DNA from: Apostichopus californicus
Lineage: Eukaryota > Echinodermata > Holothuroidea > Aspidochirotida > Stichopodidae
Direction: 5' to 3'
Length of the DNA: 25,187 nucleotides
Assembly (NCBI GenBank): GCA_020650975.1
Contig: JAIPMN010000463.1
Coordinates: 10,058-35,244 of the forward strand
The notes beneath the pieces were generated by a model that was given only the letters and a program-made list of their open reading frames with translations, did not search any database and had not been told where the DNA came from. The stretch's first letter is position 1. Each line of letters starts with the position of its first letter. A program made the position numbers and the translations under genes. This document shows, in pieces, positions 22,821 through 25,187 of this stretch.

Positions 22821-23100
22821 ACCAGGCCACCAAGAGTGCATTGCAGCTCAAAACAAACAGAATTATCATTGCCCTGATTAAAATTTACAAAAAACATTTT
22901 TTTTTTACAATCGAGGACTGACGTTCTTCAGTTACAACATTTCAGTTTCAAAAGTCTCAAATTAAAGAACACTTAAATTCTTTCAGGCACATTATAATTC
23001 TTAGCTGATTAAACTGCATTCATAATGATAACACTTACAATCAGGTATAGAAATAACATAAGCATCAAAGTATATCTCTGTTACAATTTCAAGTTCTTTT

Positions 23101-23563
23101 CTAAATCCCTTTCAAAATGCGATCGTTGTCTTCGTCGTCAAGGTGATACTGCCGACCAGTTGCAGTTATCAAGGGTTTAAGTATACACAGCAGATTGGTA
23201 AGTGCAACCCAACAAAAATCGCCCCTGACAGGCCATTTGTAGGATCTGGCAGGATACTGGGGATGCATAAATTTGATGTATGCATCTCTATTTTCTGTTT
23301 TGAGTATGCTTTCTGAATGGGTCACAACATTTTCTTTGAAAGATGGCATATTTTCCAAAATACACTTGCTCGTGGTGCAAAGAAATAACATTAATTTCAG
23401 CTTCTTGAATACAACATCTCCAGATAATGAGTTCTTTTTCATCCTGTGTGTAATCTAATATGTTCTTATTTCCAGTTAGATTTGTATAGTCCATTTTGTG
23501 GCATTCTTCTTTCAGAAATAATCCAAGTGAACATTTTTCCAAAGTTCTCAAAGTTGCCTCCAT
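23101..23563 (-). pseudogene. Broken ORF of the fold-back element, probable C-terminal part of a transposon protein
   Basis: Two overlapping minus-strand frames make one product of roughly 155-160 aa after allowing for a frameshift near 23425-23440. The first is 23563 onward (MEATLRTLEKCSLGLF... to LDYTQDEKE). The second continues (SLSGDVVFKKLKLMLFL..., SYKWPVRGDFCWVALTNLL, then TGRQYHLDDEDNDRILKGI) to a TAG at 23103-23101. The ending pattern W-P-x3-D-x-C-W-V ... T-G-R-Q-Y looks like a conserved C-terminal module of transposon-encoded proteins, but I cannot name the family. No catalytic triad is visible in what remains. The reading upstream into the right arm is interrupted by stops. Confidence 0.5.
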
Positions 23564-23567
23564 AATT

Positions 23568-24635
23568 CAAGAAATTTCAAGTAAAATATCATTTAAGATT
23601 CTATGAATGTAAAACACTTCTTCTTCATGATGATTAAGTGAAAGAATGACAGTACTAAACAGGAAATGAGGTTTACAACAAAGGGCTTGTTATGCAATTG
23701 GACCACAAACAATCACCCTCTGTGCTCTTAATTGAGATTTTATCATCATTGAGAAGTCTACCACTGTGGTTAAGAGGATGAGCATTTACATCAGGGAGTT
23801 GTCATGTAGTTGATGGATTGGGAATGATTGCTTCAAATAGATTATTGTGCAGAAATCAGGCTTCTTTTTTGGTAACAGGATGGGTCTCCGTCCAGCTCTT
23901 ACACATACATGTTATTCATTTTGAGTAAACGTATGCATATAAATACTAATATTCCTGTGTACTGTGTGACATAAATCTACTTTAAATTTAATTTTCTATA
24001 TTAAATATAAGTATGATGTTGTTTTTATTCATAAGTCACAAGAATTGAATGAAGTATTATTTCAAGGTCACGGTATTTCACACTAATTGTCAGCAAATTT
24101 GAAAATGCTCTAAAATAAAAACAAAAAAGAAAACCATTCCAATTTTTGGTACAGCCAAGGGCCATATGAAGTGCTTCAAATGTGCAGAGTTTCAGCCAAA
24201 TTCATTATGTACCTTTTTGGTAGTAGCCCATCAAATGTGAACTTATTTTTAAAGAAAAATTAGATTTTTTTTTTCTCTTGGAAAATTTCAGACTCAGGAC
24301 TTACCCTAGGAGAATTTTAAGTGGTATTTTTGGATTCCCCACTACTTAAAACCCCCAAATCTGAATTTTAAGAGCAATTGGAGTTAGAAATATGAAATTA
24401 TGACTGAATTTATGTGTGTCGGAAATTCAAAATGGCCACCGGGTCCATGAAATTTCGGCAAAACTAGGCGATATTTACACCTTCATATCTCGGAAACGAT
24501 TAAAGCAATGAAGCTCAAATTTCAGGGATGTTGTAAGGTCATAATTACCAGCACATATGCCAAATTTCAAGCAAATCTGAGATGGTGGGTTACATTTTCA
24601 TTTTTTTTTCTGTTGAATTGACATGGAATGACCCT
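23568..24635 (-). repeat. Right arm of the inverted repeat
   Basis: This is the reverse complement of 21629-22686. Differences include single substitutions such as GGCGGCC versus GGTGGCC (CpG-type change) and an extra T/A-rich insertion near 24595-24610. The same broken coding-like stretches as in the left arm occur on the minus strand. Confidence 0.8.
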
Positions 24636-25187
24636 GCCACCAAAATAAACGATATCCTGATCCTGTTCTCCTGCTGCTTTTTTGGTACTTTTCCTGAAGG
24701 AGAACTTTCGAGCGGACTGATAAAGACTCTAATATGAGTATGTCGCCCTAATCTATGAACGGGGCACTCCTTTGTCACCTCGGATCCCCCGCATCGGGTC
24801 AATCGCCCAGCATATAACACACATTTTCTGAAAATAATGAACATGTTTTGGTGAAGTTCTTAGAATTTAAAAAAAAGGGATTAACATTCAGATTTAGGAT
24901 TGCAACTGAGGCGCCGACGTCATTGATCTCTGACTCTTAAGTGAGCATTCCAGAGTTTTAGCATATTCTGAAGGTAAATATCTTTGAAACCTGTGTAGCA
25001 ATAGAAGCATCATTACTAGCAGTCAAATGTGTCTTTTTTTTTCTTGGACTATAATATGTCAAAGAACTCAAGACTTAACTTCTGTCTGAAGTTAACCCGT
25101 GAAAAATTTAAACCAAGTTAGCTTTCTTGAATAGCTCCACCACTTACAGTTGCAACTTGAGTGCGTCTAACCGTCTCTCATTTTTTG
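24636..25187. other. Unassigned right edge
   Basis: A locally GC-richer stretch (about 24700-24810) stands out against its surroundings, and the minus-strand ORF at 24590-24844 crosses it into the repeat arm, which argues against it being a gene. No ERM exon 2 was found here. Confidence 0.35.

Larger units (their letters stand above)
21629..24635. mobile_element. 3-kb fold-back transposon structure with ~1.06-kb inverted arms
   Basis: The left arm (21629-22686) and right arm (23568-24635) are reverse complements over about 1.06 kb, with few substitutions and some small indels. Both outer ends read AGGGTCATTCCATGTCAATT. The spacer (22687-23567) holds a broken ORF on the minus strand, placed directly inside the right arm. 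I see no convincing target duplication (flanks ...TTCAGTAA and GCCACC...). It can be read either as one DNA transposon with very long inverted repeats or as two partial copies of one element joined with their left ends outward. The superfamily was not recognised. Confidence 0.85.

Noticed and set aside
24590..24844. 84-codon minus-strand ORF
   Set aside because: It reads across the outer boundary of the fold-back element into unrelated flanking DNA, which a real gene would not be expected to do.
20300..25187. Search for ERM exon 2 (INVRVTTMDAEL-like) to the right edge
   Set aside because: No matching translation was seen in any frame, so the second coding exon must lie beyond the window or the ERM call is wrong.

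Overview
This window is animal nuclear DNA. It is AT-rich, has GT-AG introns, three spread-out gene pieces and many decayed transposons. The ferredoxin and radial-spoke proteins read very close to their vertebrate counterparts. Together with the style of the LINE and MITE relics, this suggests a marine invertebrate deuterostome such as an echinoderm. That is an inference, and the species cannot be fixed from the sequence.

Genes. (1) On the minus strand, 121-986 holds the first three coding exons of RSPH3, an axonemal radial-spoke protein; it runs off the left edge, and a likely non-coding 5' exon ends at 1603. (2) On the plus strand, 6307-9563 holds a complete four-exon gene for mitochondrial [2Fe-2S] adrenodoxin (FDX1, 194 aa). 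(3) On the plus strand, a likely 5'UTR exon ends at 14234. It appears to be spliced over a ~5 kb intron to 19292-19391, whose only coding content is ATG plus three codons (MPKP). This is the expected start and first phase-0 exon break of an ezrin/radixin/moesin (ERM) gene; the rest lies to the right of the window.

The gene order may be the most informative result. In human, EZR and RSPH3 are neighbours on 6q25, and RDX and FDX1 are neighbours on 11q22. Here RSPH3, FDX1 and a putative ERM gene sit together, as expected if the vertebrate pairs are remnants of one ancestral cluster split by whole-genome duplication.

Mobile DNA fills much of the rest. It includes two copies of a ~375 bp MITE with inverted ends and TTAA-like flanks (2858-3240 and 20516-20883), and two facing LINE 3' ends (4556-5104 plus, 5537-5766 minus). 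FDX1 intron 1 carries a 20-bp minisatellite. Two hAT-type MITEs have recognisable 8-bp target duplications (9963-10292 and 11743-12232), and 10673-11032 is a possible TTAA MITE. The largest is a 3 kb fold-back structure with ~1.06 kb inverted arms around a broken transposon ORF (21629-24635). Stretches 1741-2857, 3241-4555, 12241-14090, most of the 14235-19291 intron and 24636-25187 hold nothing I can identify. The genes do not form a pathway; their closeness is historical.
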